DNA from: Gimesia aquarii
Lineage (GTDB): Bacteria; Planctomycetota; Planctomycetia; Planctomycetales; Planctomycetaceae
NCBI RefSeq assembly: GCF_007748175.1
Contig: NZ_CP037422.1
Span: 806,001-870,000 of the forward strand
Reading direction: 5' to 3'
DNA: 64,000 bases
Positions 30,495-39,524 of the stretch are shown here, in pieces (the first letter of the stretch is position 1; every line of letters starts with the position of its first letter). A program made the translations under genes and the position numbers. The notes below the pieces were generated by a model, which was not told where the DNA came from, made no database searches, and was given only the letters and a program-made list of their open reading frames with translations.

Positions 30495-30980
30495 ATGAAT
30501 GGTTCTAATGACAAAACGAAGTTTGACGATACCCGATGGGACGACAATTTTGAGAGCTTCGTCGCGAAGCGCACTCACGACGGTCGCAAAATCGATTTCA
30601 CCTTCGATACGCAACAAACACGTTCCGACGAACTACTGGCAAAACTAACACCAGCGGCTCACCATATATGGATGGCACGTCAATCCTGGTTTAAGAAGTT
30701 TCGAGATTTTGTGGCGAGTGATCGTCTCTCACAGTTCAATACGTTGTTGAGCCAGGAAGACCCGCCACTGGCGATAACGGCTAAGCAGATACGTGATTCT
30801 TTGGTTTGTCCATACATGATTACAATTCGTCCTCTTGACGACTTTGATCATCTTCGGATCGACTTCCACGGAGGCGGGAATGACTGGGGCGGCAGCGACA
30901 AACGACTCTCAGACTACCATGTGGAAGCCTCTGCGACACTGGAAGAAGGTTTCGATGATGCGACAATTTACACATATTGA
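30495..30980 (+). CDS. Hypothetical cytoplasmic protein
   Basis: 161 residues from the ATG at 30495; the frame extends to 30426. 'DGRKIDFTFDTQQTRSDELL' and 'DFDHLRIDFHGGGNDWGGSD' are visible. It could be another immunity protein, judged only by size and place. No family named. Confidence 0.5.
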   Translation: MNGSNDKTKFDDTRWDDNFESFVAKRTHDGRKIDFTFDTQQTRSDELLAKLTPAAHHIWMARQSWFKKFRDFVASDRLSQFNTLLSQEDPPLAITAKQIRDSLVCPYMITIRPLDDFDHLRIDFHGGGNDWGGSDKRLSDYHVEASATLEEGFDDATIYTY

Positions 30981-31091
30981 ATAATGGTGGGTAACCATCG
31001 CTTTTTTATTCAAATCAAAAATCAGCGGCAGTGCCATTCGTTTGTCCAACCGATGCACCGAGTGACTATTTCGGACTCACGGAGTTGGTAG

Positions 31092-32168
31092 TTACCTCTG
31101 CTGTGGAAGAATGCTGACGGCGTCCATTTCCATAGCTGAATCGAAGGCCCGCTCGCACACCCGTGTGACCAACTCCCTGGGACGACCCTCCAAGTCGGCG
31201 ACGCTTGCATAGAACTGGATAGCCCAACATACCATTTGCAAACCACCTAATCGCAAATCATTGACGGCTTCTTCCCATCCATAGTCAACATCACTCTGTC
31301 GAACTTCTTCGTACCAGGCACGGAGCACGTCCAATTGGTGGTCGTGGCGCTCGTCGGGAAGTTCGCTACCGCCCATCAGGCGGGCCACGTCGAAAGCGCC
31401 CATGCTGCGAATTGCCAGTTGCCAGTCCAGAATCAGGATCGACTCAGGTGTTCCTGACGGCCCAAGCAAGATGTTGTCTGCTTTAAGGTCCGAGTGAACT
31501 AAGGTTCGCGGCCGTCGATCAGTTTCATTTTCCAACCATTCGCTCTGGCCCCGAAGACGTTCACCGACTTGCAGGGCAGACGACTCAATAGAACCGTCGA
31601 AGTCTTGGAGAAACCGATCCCAAAGAGAGTCAAAATTAACCCAGAATTGACGGTTTGTCGTTGGCATCCAAGTTAGGCTCGCGAGGGTGTCGTTATTCCA
31701 GAACTTACCCTGTAGACGACCGATGAGACGGGCAATCTGGATCACTTCAGCGGCATGAAGTCCTTTCACCTGATCGCACGGAGTAGCGAACGTTAGATCT
31801 TCCATAACGAGAACGCTAGAGGGCGACCCGATCGCCGCAAAGTAACAGCGCGGCAAGCGGATAGGAGCCAAGGGCGGGACATCTCGATAAAACCGAATCT
31901 CTCGCTCAAAAGCGTGCACATCCTCACTGAGCTCGCGTAATGCTCCAGAACTGAGTTGGAGCTTAACGACCAGGGACGTCGGTCCAGTCGGTTCCGGATG
32001 ATCGTACTCAAGTGATACATGAGTGATTGTGCTTAGGAATCCGATACCTGATCCAAGCGGTCGAGTCTTTATTCTCACAACCTTGGAGTTGATAATGTGT
32101 CCTTCCTGGGCAAGCACCTGAGTGAACCAAGCGGGCGTGACTTCCTCCATTTTTGACGGTATTTTCAT
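31092..32168 (-). CDS. Phosphotransferase/kinase-like protein (APH/EcKL fold)
   Basis: 358 residues. 'LVVKLQLSS' holds the ATP-site Lys, 'LVHSDLKADNILL' is the catalytic loop (HxDxxxxN) and 'ILDWQLA' the metal-binding DxD-like motif, as in aminoglycoside-phosphotransferase-like and ecdysteroid-kinase-like proteins. The substrate is unknown; antibiotic modification should not be assumed. Divergent from the aldo/keto reductase gene at 32372, with a shared ~200-bp promoter region. Confidence 0.82.
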   Translation of the reverse strand: MKIPSKMEEVTPAWFTQVLAQEGHIINSKVVRIKTRPLGSGIGFLSTITHVSLEYDHPEPTGPTSLVVKLQLSSGALRELSEDVHAFEREIRFYRDVPPLAPIRLPRCYFAAIGSPSSVLVMEDLTFATPCDQVKGLHAAEVIQIARLIGRLQGKFWNNDTLASLTWMPTTNRQFWVNFDSLWDRFLQDFDGSIESSALQVGERLRGQSEWLENETDRRPRTLVHSDLKADNILLGPSGTPESILILDWQLAIRSMGAFDVARLMGGSELPDERHDHQLDVLRAWYEEVRQSDVDYGWEEAVNDLRLGGLQMVCWAIQFYASVADLEGRPRELVTRVCERAFDSAMEMDAVSILPQQR

Positions 32169-32371
32169 CGCAGCCTCTTTGCCTGACTCCGCGTTGATTC
32201 GTCTCGATTATCAGTGCCAAGCAGGAAGCGCAAATCAGGTTCATCTTGTGGACTCCGAATGAATCACCATTCCCTCTCGTGCTTGCACCGTTTCGTATTT
32301 TGATATTACCGAGTTGCCCCGTATGTCGCAACGACATAAAATAGGTGGCACACACATCAGAGGAGAATCGC

Positions 32372-33211
32372 ATGTCATCGTCTCGCCATCAGCTTACCGA
32401 TTTGAGTGGGACCTTTGAACTGAAGAATGGCGTACGGATGCCCTATCTTGGGCTGGGCGTTTTTCAGTGCGACAACGTCGTTGAAGCGGTGACTTTGGCT
32501 CTTGAGACAGGCTATCGATTGGTTGATACCGCCTCGATTTATGAGAATGAGGCGGAAGTCGGCGAGGCAGTGCGGGCGAGCCGGGTGCCGAGAGAGGAGA
32601 TATTCGTCACGAGCAAGATTTGGAACACGGACCAGGGATACAACTCGACTCTGGACGCGTTTGAGGCCAGTCTGAAGCGTACGCGCCTGGATTATTTGGA
32701 CCTATGTCTGATCCATTGGCCGGTCGAAGGTAAGTACAAGGAGACGTGGCGCGCACTTGAGACGCTTTACCGGGAAAAGAGAGTGCGAGCAATCGGCGTC
32801 AGCAATTTTTTGAAACATCACCTTGAAGATCTCATGGCCGACGCAACCGTAATTCCGATGGTGAATCAAGTGGAGTTTCACCCTTACCTTGTACAACAAG
32901 AACTGGTCGATTTTTGTTTTTCCAATGTGATCCAATATCAGGCATGTTCGCCAATGATGCGGGGCAATGTTTTCAAGCTCGACGCCATGAATGCGTTGGC
33001 GGAAAAGTACTCTAAGACGATCGCACAGATCGTCTTGCGATGGGATCTGCAAAAGGGCGTGGCAACGATTCCTAAGTCGTCGAAAAAGGAGAGGATCATC
33101 ACTAATGCTGACATCTTCGATTTTGAGCTACATCCGGACGATGTGGCCTTCATCGACAGCATGGACTGTGGCAAACGGTTCGGTCCAGATCCAGACAATT
33201 TCGACTTCTAG
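32372..33211 (+). CDS. Aldo/keto reductase (AKR5-like)
   Basis: 279 residues from the ATG at 32372, SD AGAGGAG; an in-frame GTG at 32345 lacks one. Typical 2,5-diketo-gluconate-reductase-like AKR: catalytic Asp52, Tyr57, Lys82, His115 ('LIHWPVEG'), and 'IPKSSKKERI' binds NADPH. It reduces small aldehydes or ketones. Second AKR in the window, from a different subfamily than the one at 26322. The motif aaaaaaggtgtcagg lies just after the stop (33219-33233). Confidence 0.92.
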   Translation: MSSSRHQLTDLSGTFELKNGVRMPYLGLGVFQCDNVVEAVTLALETGYRLVDTASIYENEAEVGEAVRASRVPREEIFVTSKIWNTDQGYNSTLDAFEASLKRTRLDYLDLCLIHWPVEGKYKETWRALETLYREKRVRAIGVSNFLKHHLEDLMADATVIPMVNQVEFHPYLVQQELVDFCFSNVIQYQACSPMMRGNVFKLDAMNALAEKYSKTIAQIVLRWDLQKGVATIPKSSKKERIITNADIFDFELHPDDVAFIDSMDCGKRFGPDPDNFDF

Positions 33212-33242
33212 ATGACATAAAAAAGGTGTCAGGCAGCCGTTT

Positions 33243-34469
33243 TCAACTGTTGCTACCAAAACGCCACGTTAGCCCGGCCCCGATCCAATAACTCGAAATT
33301 GAGGTCGCTGTCGAGGCGCCAAGCTGTTCCGAGTCGCGAAACATTCCGCCTGCCATGATATCAAAGTCGACCCCAGGCACGACATCGCTAATGCCGATTC
33401 CTACTGCCAGACGGTGCTGACTGGTGTTCGCTACCAAGGCCTGGTTGTAACGCACAAAAGGGACGTCGCCCGGTAGTTCGAACCCCCCGACCACGACGTC
33501 GGGTGTAGGATCGAGCGGGTTTTCGGCCCACGCGTATCCGGCCCGCAGACGGTATCGGCCTGTCGAATATTGGGCGCCGAGTTGAATTACCCACTGATCG
33601 TCATAGAAGCCACGGTACATTTCGGCTTCATCCCACACCTTGAGAAGCACGTCGACTGCCAACAACAGCCGGCCGCCGGCGAATGAACGATTGGCTAAAC
33701 CAAATCCGATGTTTTGGGGCATTTCCATGTCCAGGTCATGTCCGCCGTCGAATGGCGGAGGTAGGCTATCTATGACGATGATGTTATTGAACTTGAACGC
33801 TTGCTCGGTCTGGTAATAAGCGCCAAGAGTAGTCTGTTCTGTTAATTTGTAGTTGGCGCCCACCGTTCCGCGCAATCCATAAGCGATCGACATGGCACCG
33901 AAAAAAGGTGGATCGAACATGGCGACACCCAAGGACATGCCGGCGCCTACGGATACGCGATCGGTCAGATCGACGCCCACGGTGACGGGCAAGTTGACAA
34001 TTACGGCGGATGTGTCTGTGCCTTTACTTTGGTCGACGTGCCTAAAATCAAAATTACCCCCAGTGGTCGAAACGAAACCGAGCCCGAAAGTAGCGGGCCG
34101 CTCCATTAAAGTGAATTCCTGAGTGACACCAATATTTCCTGCCAGCATTCCCACTCCAGAAGACTTCGCTGAAAACGGATCAACCAGTCCCGGGATTTGC
34201 TTAGACTGAGTCAAATGAAACGTTGGTTCGGCCCAGGCCACACCAAAGAGAAATTGTGTGTCTTGAAACTGGGTCAACGAGGCGGGATTACCATTGATCG
34301 CGGAAGTGAGGTCCTGCGGCTCGGCGATACTGGTACCAGCCATCCCTCCCGAAGCGGGCATCAACGTGTTGTTAGCCTCATCACCAAACAGTTGCGCCTG
34401 CGCTTCTTGAATGTCGGCCACAGAACAGAACGCCAACAAAGCGATCAGAGATATGAGCTTATGTCTCAT
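33243..34469 (-). CDS. FadL/OmpP1-type outer-membrane porin
   Basis: 408 residues from the ATG at 34469, the start of a clear signal peptide ending 'IQEAQA'; in-frame starts up to 34514 precede it. 'GGMAGTSIAEPQDLTSAING' then 'NPASL' is the N-terminal hatch signature of FadL channels (G...A...NPA), and the rest alternates like a 14-strand barrel with a terminal aromatic-rich strand (GLTWRFGSNS). The family imports hydrophobic compounds such as long-chain fatty acids or aromatics across the outer membrane. Confidence 0.85.
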   Translation of the reverse strand: MRHKLISLIALLAFCSVADIQEAQAQLFGDEANNTLMPASGGMAGTSIAEPQDLTSAINGNPASLTQFQDTQFLFGVAWAEPTFHLTQSKQIPGLVDPFSAKSSGVGMLAGNIGVTQEFTLMERPATFGLGFVSTTGGNFDFRHVDQSKGTDTSAVIVNLPVTVGVDLTDRVSVGAGMSLGVAMFDPPFFGAMSIAYGLRGTVGANYKLTEQTTLGAYYQTEQAFKFNNIIVIDSLPPPFDGGHDLDMEMPQNIGFGLANRSFAGGRLLLAVDVLLKVWDEAEMYRGFYDDQWVIQLGAQYSTGRYRLRAGYAWAENPLDPTPDVVVGGFELPGDVPFVRYNQALVANTSQHRLAVGIGISDVVPGVDFDIMAGGMFRDSEQLGASTATSISSYWIGAGLTWRFGSNS

Positions 34470-34840
34470 CTGAAAACTCTTTCTCACGGCGAATTTTTCC
34501 ATGGTAAAATGCAAGGCTTAGGATGAAAATGAGGATGCCAGTGTCCTTATGGATTATATCGGTTATGAGGACTATTCTGGTAAAGCCAGGTGTTCAATTC
34601 ATTAAACTTGACTTATTATTCCTATTTTAACACCTGTGAAAGCGAGGTTCTTGCTAACAGAAGTGGTTTCCCTATTTCCCAGGGAAGTTTTTACCCCTTT
34701 TCTCAAAAGGAGGACCACGACCATGTTGACGAGGCGTTCCGAGGTTGTTTGTTTAAGGGAGCAGGAATCGATTTTTATGTCCCTGAACCTCTTTCTAGTT
34801 CGCAAACGACTGAGCGTTCTGCTCTACGAATCAATTTGAT
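34470..34840. other. Intergenic with degenerate REP-like hairpin (34755-34795)
   Basis: Holds promoters for the divergent porin and sulfatase genes. The element 'aagggagcaggaatcgattt' with its inverted half ccctgaacctcttt is a decayed copy of 27331-27371. Short open frames on both strands show no family pattern. Confidence 0.6.
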
Positions 34841-36289
34841 ATGACTATGCACCGAATTATTTATGTGATCTGTATTCTGGCAATATTTATTACCACGTTC
34901 ATCAATGTTGATGCTTACGCGGATGATCGTCCTAATGTTGTATGGATCATTGCAGATGATCTTAGCCCCGACCTCGGATGCTACGGCTATAAAGGAGTCA
35001 GCACTCCGAATCTCGACCGGCTTGCCCAACAGGGAGTCCGTTATACGAGTGCATTTTCAACAGCACCTGTTTGCTCATCATCGCGTTCGGCATTCATTAC
35101 CGGTGCTTACCAGACAACCACGGGAACTCATCAACATCGAACTTTAAACAAAAAGGCATTGCCCCTACCAGTTGAGCCAATCACGGAGTTATTGCGTCGC
35201 GCGGGTTATTTTGTGTGCAACAGCAACTCGACGATGAAGCGGGCGGGAAAACGCGATTATAATTTCAAATTCGCTGGCAAGATGTACGATGCCGCTGATT
35301 GGTCCAAACGAAAGCAGGGACAACCCTTTTTTGCCCAAGTACAGATTCACGAACCGCATCGCGACTTCGTGCGGGCGAAAGACCCAGACCGCGCCGCGAA
35401 AGTTCAAATTCCATCTTATTATCCCGAGCATCCCGTAATTCGTGTTGATTGGGCGAATTATCTGGAGACGATTGAGGTTCTCGATCACAAAGTAGGAAAT
35501 GTGCTAAAGCGGCTCGAAGAGGAAGATCTGATGGATAACACGGTCGTTTTCTTTTTTGGTGACCATGGTCGACCACACTATCGCGATAAACAGTGGCTTT
35601 ATGATGGTGGCATTCGGGTGCCACTCATCATTCGACGGCCTCAAAAAATTTCGGCTGGCGAGGTTTGTGATGAACTGGTCAGCCTGATCGATGTCAGCGC
35701 GGCGACTCTTGGCCTGGCGAATATAGCAATTCCAGCGTGGATGCATGGTCGAGACATGCTTGCGGAGAACTTTAGAGGAAGAGAAATGGTCTTTGCCGCA
35801 CGTGATCGCTGTGGTAGTACACTGGATCGTGTTCGCTGTGTTCGGACGAAACATTTCAAGTATATTCGGAACTATCATCCTGATCGTCCCTACTCACAAC
35901 ACAGTGGATACAAAACGCTTCAGTATCCGGGAGTCACTGTCGCAAGAGTATTACACCTTCACAATGAACTTACCGGAGCGCCTGCTATTTTCTGGACTGA
36001 AAAGCGACCTGCCGAAGAACTCTATCATCTTACGACTGATTCCGAAGAGTTGAGTAACCTCGCTCATGATTCTGCCTACACACAGACATTACAAAAAATG
36101 AGTAGCGAACTCGATCAGTGGGTTCAACGTACCGACGATAAAGGTCGTATCTCTGAAAGGGACGAATCAGCGGCCGTCAATTCCAGTAACCGTTGGTATC
36201 AGGGCAGAATGAAAAAGCGTGGTTTCACGTCTGAGGCTGATCCTGAGATTTACATCAAGTGGTGGAAGAATGAGCTCGGTATTGAGTAG
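34841..36289 (+). CDS. Exported type I sulfatase
   Basis: 482 residues. Signal peptide (about residues 5-26), then the core 'NVVWIIADDLSPDLGCYGY'. The formylglycine signature is C-S-S-S-R (Cys78), where Ser replaces the commoner Pro; both are accepted in type I sites. 'FGDHG' (~residue 241) supplies metal ligands. It resembles heparan-N-sulfatase/iduronate-sulfatase-like enzymes of planctomycetes; the substrate is unknown. It lacks the C-terminal extension of the sulfatase at 3344. Confidence 0.93.
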   Translation: MTMHRIIYVICILAIFITTFINVDAYADDRPNVVWIIADDLSPDLGCYGYKGVSTPNLDRLAQQGVRYTSAFSTAPVCSSSRSAFITGAYQTTTGTHQHRTLNKKALPLPVEPITELLRRAGYFVCNSNSTMKRAGKRDYNFKFAGKMYDAADWSKRKQGQPFFAQVQIHEPHRDFVRAKDPDRAAKVQIPSYYPEHPVIRVDWANYLETIEVLDHKVGNVLKRLEEEDLMDNTVVFFFGDHGRPHYRDKQWLYDGGIRVPLIIRRPQKISAGEVCDELVSLIDVSAATLGLANIAIPAWMHGRDMLAENFRGREMVFAARDRCGSTLDRVRCVRTKHFKYIRNYHPDRPYSQHSGYKTLQYPGVTVARVLHLHNELTGAPAIFWTEKRPAEELYHLTTDSEELSNLAHDSAYTQTLQKMSSELDQWVQRTDDKGRISERDESAAVNSSNRWYQGRMKKRGFTSEADPEIYIKWWKNELGIE

Positions 36290-36593
36290 CTTGATACTGC
36301 GAACTTTTTTTGAATATCGGTAGTCCTTACAATATCGCAACCGAACCGTAGTCTTTTCGCAAAGCTGATACGTTAGTGCACTTTCTGAATGAAAAGCGAA
36401 CTAAACCGCTTCAGATTCCCTCTGTTTTATCAGAGGGAAACAACAAAAGTACTCTCGAAACTTTACCGTACACTGTCGATTTGGTATGTTGCTTCTCTTC
36501 AGCAGATTGATCTGAGAGAAGGTAACGTACTTGTGTTCTCGAGCAATCCAGTCGTAGAGACTGCAAATCATTATTATAAATGAATTTAGGTTG

Positions 36594-36668
<75 letters not shown>

Positions 36669-36708
36669 CTTCTTATCGTCTTGTGAGAGGCGCTCGTTTA
36701 CAATGGAA

Positions 36709-36737
36709 TAGCCTTTATCCTAATGGTAAAGGCTTTT
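36709..36737 (+). terminator. Intrinsic terminator after tRNA-Arg
   Basis: AGCCTTTATCC-TAAT-GGTAAAGGCT followed by TTTTT, about 40 bp downstream of the tRNA. Confidence 0.8.
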
Positions 36738-37264
36738 TTATTTCTCCCGTCAATAAGATTCCTGCTTTCAAATTTGCGGCGTCATAGACATTGTAGTTGA
36801 GGGCGGGAATGGCTTTGTGACGCGCATAAAAAAACGCCAGTCAAGACGAGTTGACTGGCGCGAATAATCATACATCAGAGAGGTTAGTAAAAAGGAAGTA
36901 AATAATCCTCTAGGGAGATGATGTATGAGATAAAAACACTCTTATGGTGACCCATCATGTTTCTTATCGACGAAATTGTCAAGCCAAATATAAACAGGAA
37001 ATTAATTCTTCATAAAATTTCTGTTTGAATGCATGTCCATTCCAGATTGTATGGATAGTGGACTGTTTCCCACGGAGATAGACTACATATTCTTTGAGTC
37101 ATGATTACAATTGTCTGTATCGAAATGTAACATAAATGATTCATTATGTTTCAATTTGAAAGAGGAACCGCGACAGCGGCGGGTTTCTCGCATACTATTA
37201 GCTCGCCAGGACCGTAATAGGTCGTTTTTCATTAATACACAGATAAGGAAATTGACGGCTGCCG
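36738..37264. other. Intergenic with a strong orphan hairpin
   Basis: CGCCAGTCAA / TTGACTGGCG (36835-36860) forms a perfect 10-bp stem with a T run on the minus strand. No minus-strand gene precedes it. The rest must contain the promoter of the 37265 operon; nothing else recognised. Confidence 0.6.
36835..36860 (-). terminator. Orphan hairpin with minus-strand T run
   Basis: Perfect 10-bp stem and 6-base loop; the A run at 36828-36834 becomes a T run on the minus strand. It could end an unseen small RNA starting upstream on the minus strand. Confidence 0.55.
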
Positions 37265-38008
37265 ATGTCTGAACAACTGCGTTATTTATTGCTACAAGTT
37301 CGTAATTCTGACGATCCCATGCGAGAACAGGAAGTCTCCTGTTTTGCCAAGGCATTGGATGCACAGGTCGGCCAGATTTCTGTATTTGATCTTCTGGGGG
37401 GACCTCTTCAGGAAATCGATTTAGAGCGTACTGATATCGTTCTGATTGGCGGCAGTGGTCATTATTCTGCTGCGGGAGAAGGACGCTGGTTGGAAGTGGC
37501 TCTGGAAAGTCTGCGAGTCGTACATGACACCCGTAAGCCGACATTTGCTTCCTGCTGGGGATTCCAGGCTATGGCACGTGCCATGGGTGGGCAGGTCGTT
37601 CATGATCTCAACCGAGCAGAGCTGGGTGTTCATCATGTTACTCTGACTGAGCATGGTAAAGCCGATCCGATTTTTGGTCCCGTGGGTTCCGTGCTGCAGG
37701 GGCTGATGGGCCATGAAGATACCGTTGTAGAGTTGCCACCGGGAACAGAATTGCTGGCTTCGACAGAACGGGTTGAGAATCAGGCATATCGATTTACAGA
37801 TCGTCCGATTTATTGCACGCAATTTCATCCGGAATTAGATCAGAAATCGTTTTTGAATCGGCTGCGCGTCTATCCTGAATATGTTGAAAAAATTGCGGGG
37901 CTCTCAATGGAAGAGTTTCGGCATTCAATTCATGATACACCAGAGACCATGGCCTTATTAAAACGTTTTGTTCAACAAATTGCGCCGATCCACTTAGAAC
38001 AAAAATAA
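37265..38008 (+). CDS. Class I glutamine amidotransferase-like protein
   Basis: 247 residues. 'ASCWGFQAMARAMGG' holds the nucleophile Cys (~residue 98) and 'CTQFHPEL' the His-Glu of the GATase triad. As a stand-alone GATase1 domain it may hydrolyse glutamine for an unknown partner or act on gamma-glutamyl compounds. The glycosyltransferase gene follows 30 bp later, so the two may be cotranscribed. Confidence 0.85.
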   Translation: MSEQLRYLLLQVRNSDDPMREQEVSCFAKALDAQVGQISVFDLLGGPLQEIDLERTDIVLIGGSGHYSAAGEGRWLEVALESLRVVHDTRKPTFASCWGFQAMARAMGGQVVHDLNRAELGVHHVTLTEHGKADPIFGPVGSVLQGLMGHEDTVVELPPGTELLASTERVENQAYRFTDRPIYCTQFHPELDQKSFLNRLRVYPEYVEKIAGLSMEEFRHSIHDTPETMALLKRFVQQIAPIHLEQK

Positions 38009-38038
38009 TCCAACTGCTTACTGCATTCAGGCAAACGT

Positions 38039-39388
38039 ATGTCAGAACAGCCTCAAAACAAGTTGCATGTTGCCATCATCACCTCAGGGGGCGCGGGGAT
38101 GTTTTGTGGCGCTTGCATGCATGACAATACCTGGACCAAATCGATGATCAATCAGGGGGCCGAAGCCACTCTGATTCCCACCTACACTCCGATTCGCGTC
38201 GACGAACAGAATATGAGTAGCTCGCAGGTATTTCTGGGCGGAATTAATGTCTATCTCAACTATCGTTCTCGATTCTGGCAGCGTTTACCACAAATTTTCA
38301 AGCATTGGTTGAATACGCCCTGGATCATTAATCTCGCGACACGATTTGGTGTCAGCAATGATGCCCATGAACTGGGGGCTCTGACGGTGACCTTACTCGA
38401 AGGAGAACAGGGTCCAGAGCTGATGGAAATCGAAGAATTAGCTCGGTTTGTGGGAGAAGAACTGAAACCGGATGTCGTTTGTCTGAGTAACGCGCTGTTG
38501 TCTGGTACGATTAAAAAAATCAAAGAGTATTTTTCTGGTCCCCTGTTTTGTATTTTGCAGGGAGATGATGTTTTTTTAGAAGAACTTGGGGAACCATATC
38601 GATCACGCTCACTGGAATTAATTCGCCATAACATACAACAAATTGATGGCATGTTGGTACACAGTGATTATTACCGGGATTTCATCTCTGAGTATTTCAG
38701 TTTGCCCGTTGATCAGATTCACAAAGTGCTGTTGGGAATTAATTTGGAAGGTCATGACGGCAAACCAGGTGAAAATGGGAATGAGCCCTTCACGATTGGT
38801 TTTTTTGCCAGGCTTTGCAAAGAAAAAGGTCTGCACAATGTCGTGCGTGCGTTCGAGATCTTCCATCAGTCTCATCCGGAGAGCCAATTGCATGTGGGAG
38901 GGTTTTTAGGAAAAGAAAGCGAAGACTATTTTCACGAAACGACCAAGACTCTTCAGACGTTCGGCGATTCCTACAAATACTGGGGAAGCCCTGATTCACT
39001 TGAAGAAAAAATCGCTTTTTATAAACGCTTGTCGGTGCTCTCTGTACCGACGGATTACCATGAGCCTAAAGGGTTGTTTATATTGGAGGCAATGGCCAAT
39101 GGTGTGCCTGTCGTACAACCGGCGCATGGGGCGTTTCCGGAGCTCATCGAAAAGACAGAGGGGGGAATGCTGGTTCCCCCTGGAGATCCCGAAGCGTTGG
39201 CAGCGGCCTGGGAAAAACTTTATGAAGACAAAGCCTATTATAAGCAACTGGCACAACAGGGTTATGAACGTGTGCGTCAGTTCTATAGCAGTGAATTGAT
39301 GGCTGAGGAAAGTTTAGAATTCTTTCAAAAGGCCGTTGAGACCTCACGTTTGAGGCAGAATGAGCCTCAATTGACATCCGATACTTGA
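38039..39388 (+). CDS. Family 4 glycosyltransferase
   Basis: 449 residues, GT-B fold. An N-terminal acceptor domain with 'SGGAGMFCGACMHDNTW', and a C-terminal donor domain with 'TIGFFARLCKEKGLHNVVRA' and 'EPKGLFILEAMANGVPVV', the E-x7-E region that binds the sugar nucleotide. It probably builds a polysaccharide or glycolipid. Sugar and acceptor are unknown. Confidence 0.88.
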   Translation: MSEQPQNKLHVAIITSGGAGMFCGACMHDNTWTKSMINQGAEATLIPTYTPIRVDEQNMSSSQVFLGGINVYLNYRSRFWQRLPQIFKHWLNTPWIINLATRFGVSNDAHELGALTVTLLEGEQGPELMEIEELARFVGEELKPDVVCLSNALLSGTIKKIKEYFSGPLFCILQGDDVFLEELGEPYRSRSLELIRHNIQQIDGMLVHSDYYRDFISEYFSLPVDQIHKVLLGINLEGHDGKPGENGNEPFTIGFFARLCKEKGLHNVVRAFEIFHQSHPESQLHVGGFLGKESEDYFHETTKTLQTFGDSYKYWGSPDSLEEKIAFYKRLSVLSVPTDYHEPKGLFILEAMANGVPVVQPAHGAFPELIEKTEGGMLVPPGDPEALAAAWEKLYEDKAYYKQLAQQGYERVRQFYSSELMAEESLEFFQKAVETSRLRQNEPQLTSDT

Positions 39389-39524
39389 ATGAGGCATCGT
39401 GCTGCTTAACAATCGGGCTGGTTTGAGGTATTGTGTACCTCTATTGATTCGAGACTGACTGAATGTAGAGTTCTATCTCGGCCCCTCTCTTTCCAATGTT
39501 AATTATTAAGGTAAAACAATTTCG

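Noticed and set aside
31092-32168. Calling the kinase-like protein an antibiotic-resistance gene
   Set aside because: The APH/EcKL fold is shared by many metabolic kinases and nothing nearby supports a resistance role.
34590-34844. 84-codon plus-strand frame between porin and sulfatase
   Set aside because: Crosses a decayed REP-like hairpin and overlaps the sulfatase start in another frame; no family resemblance.
36389-36583. 64-codon frame before the tRNA-Arg
   Set aside because: No SD, no family, composition like non-coding DNA; it occupies the tRNA promoter region.
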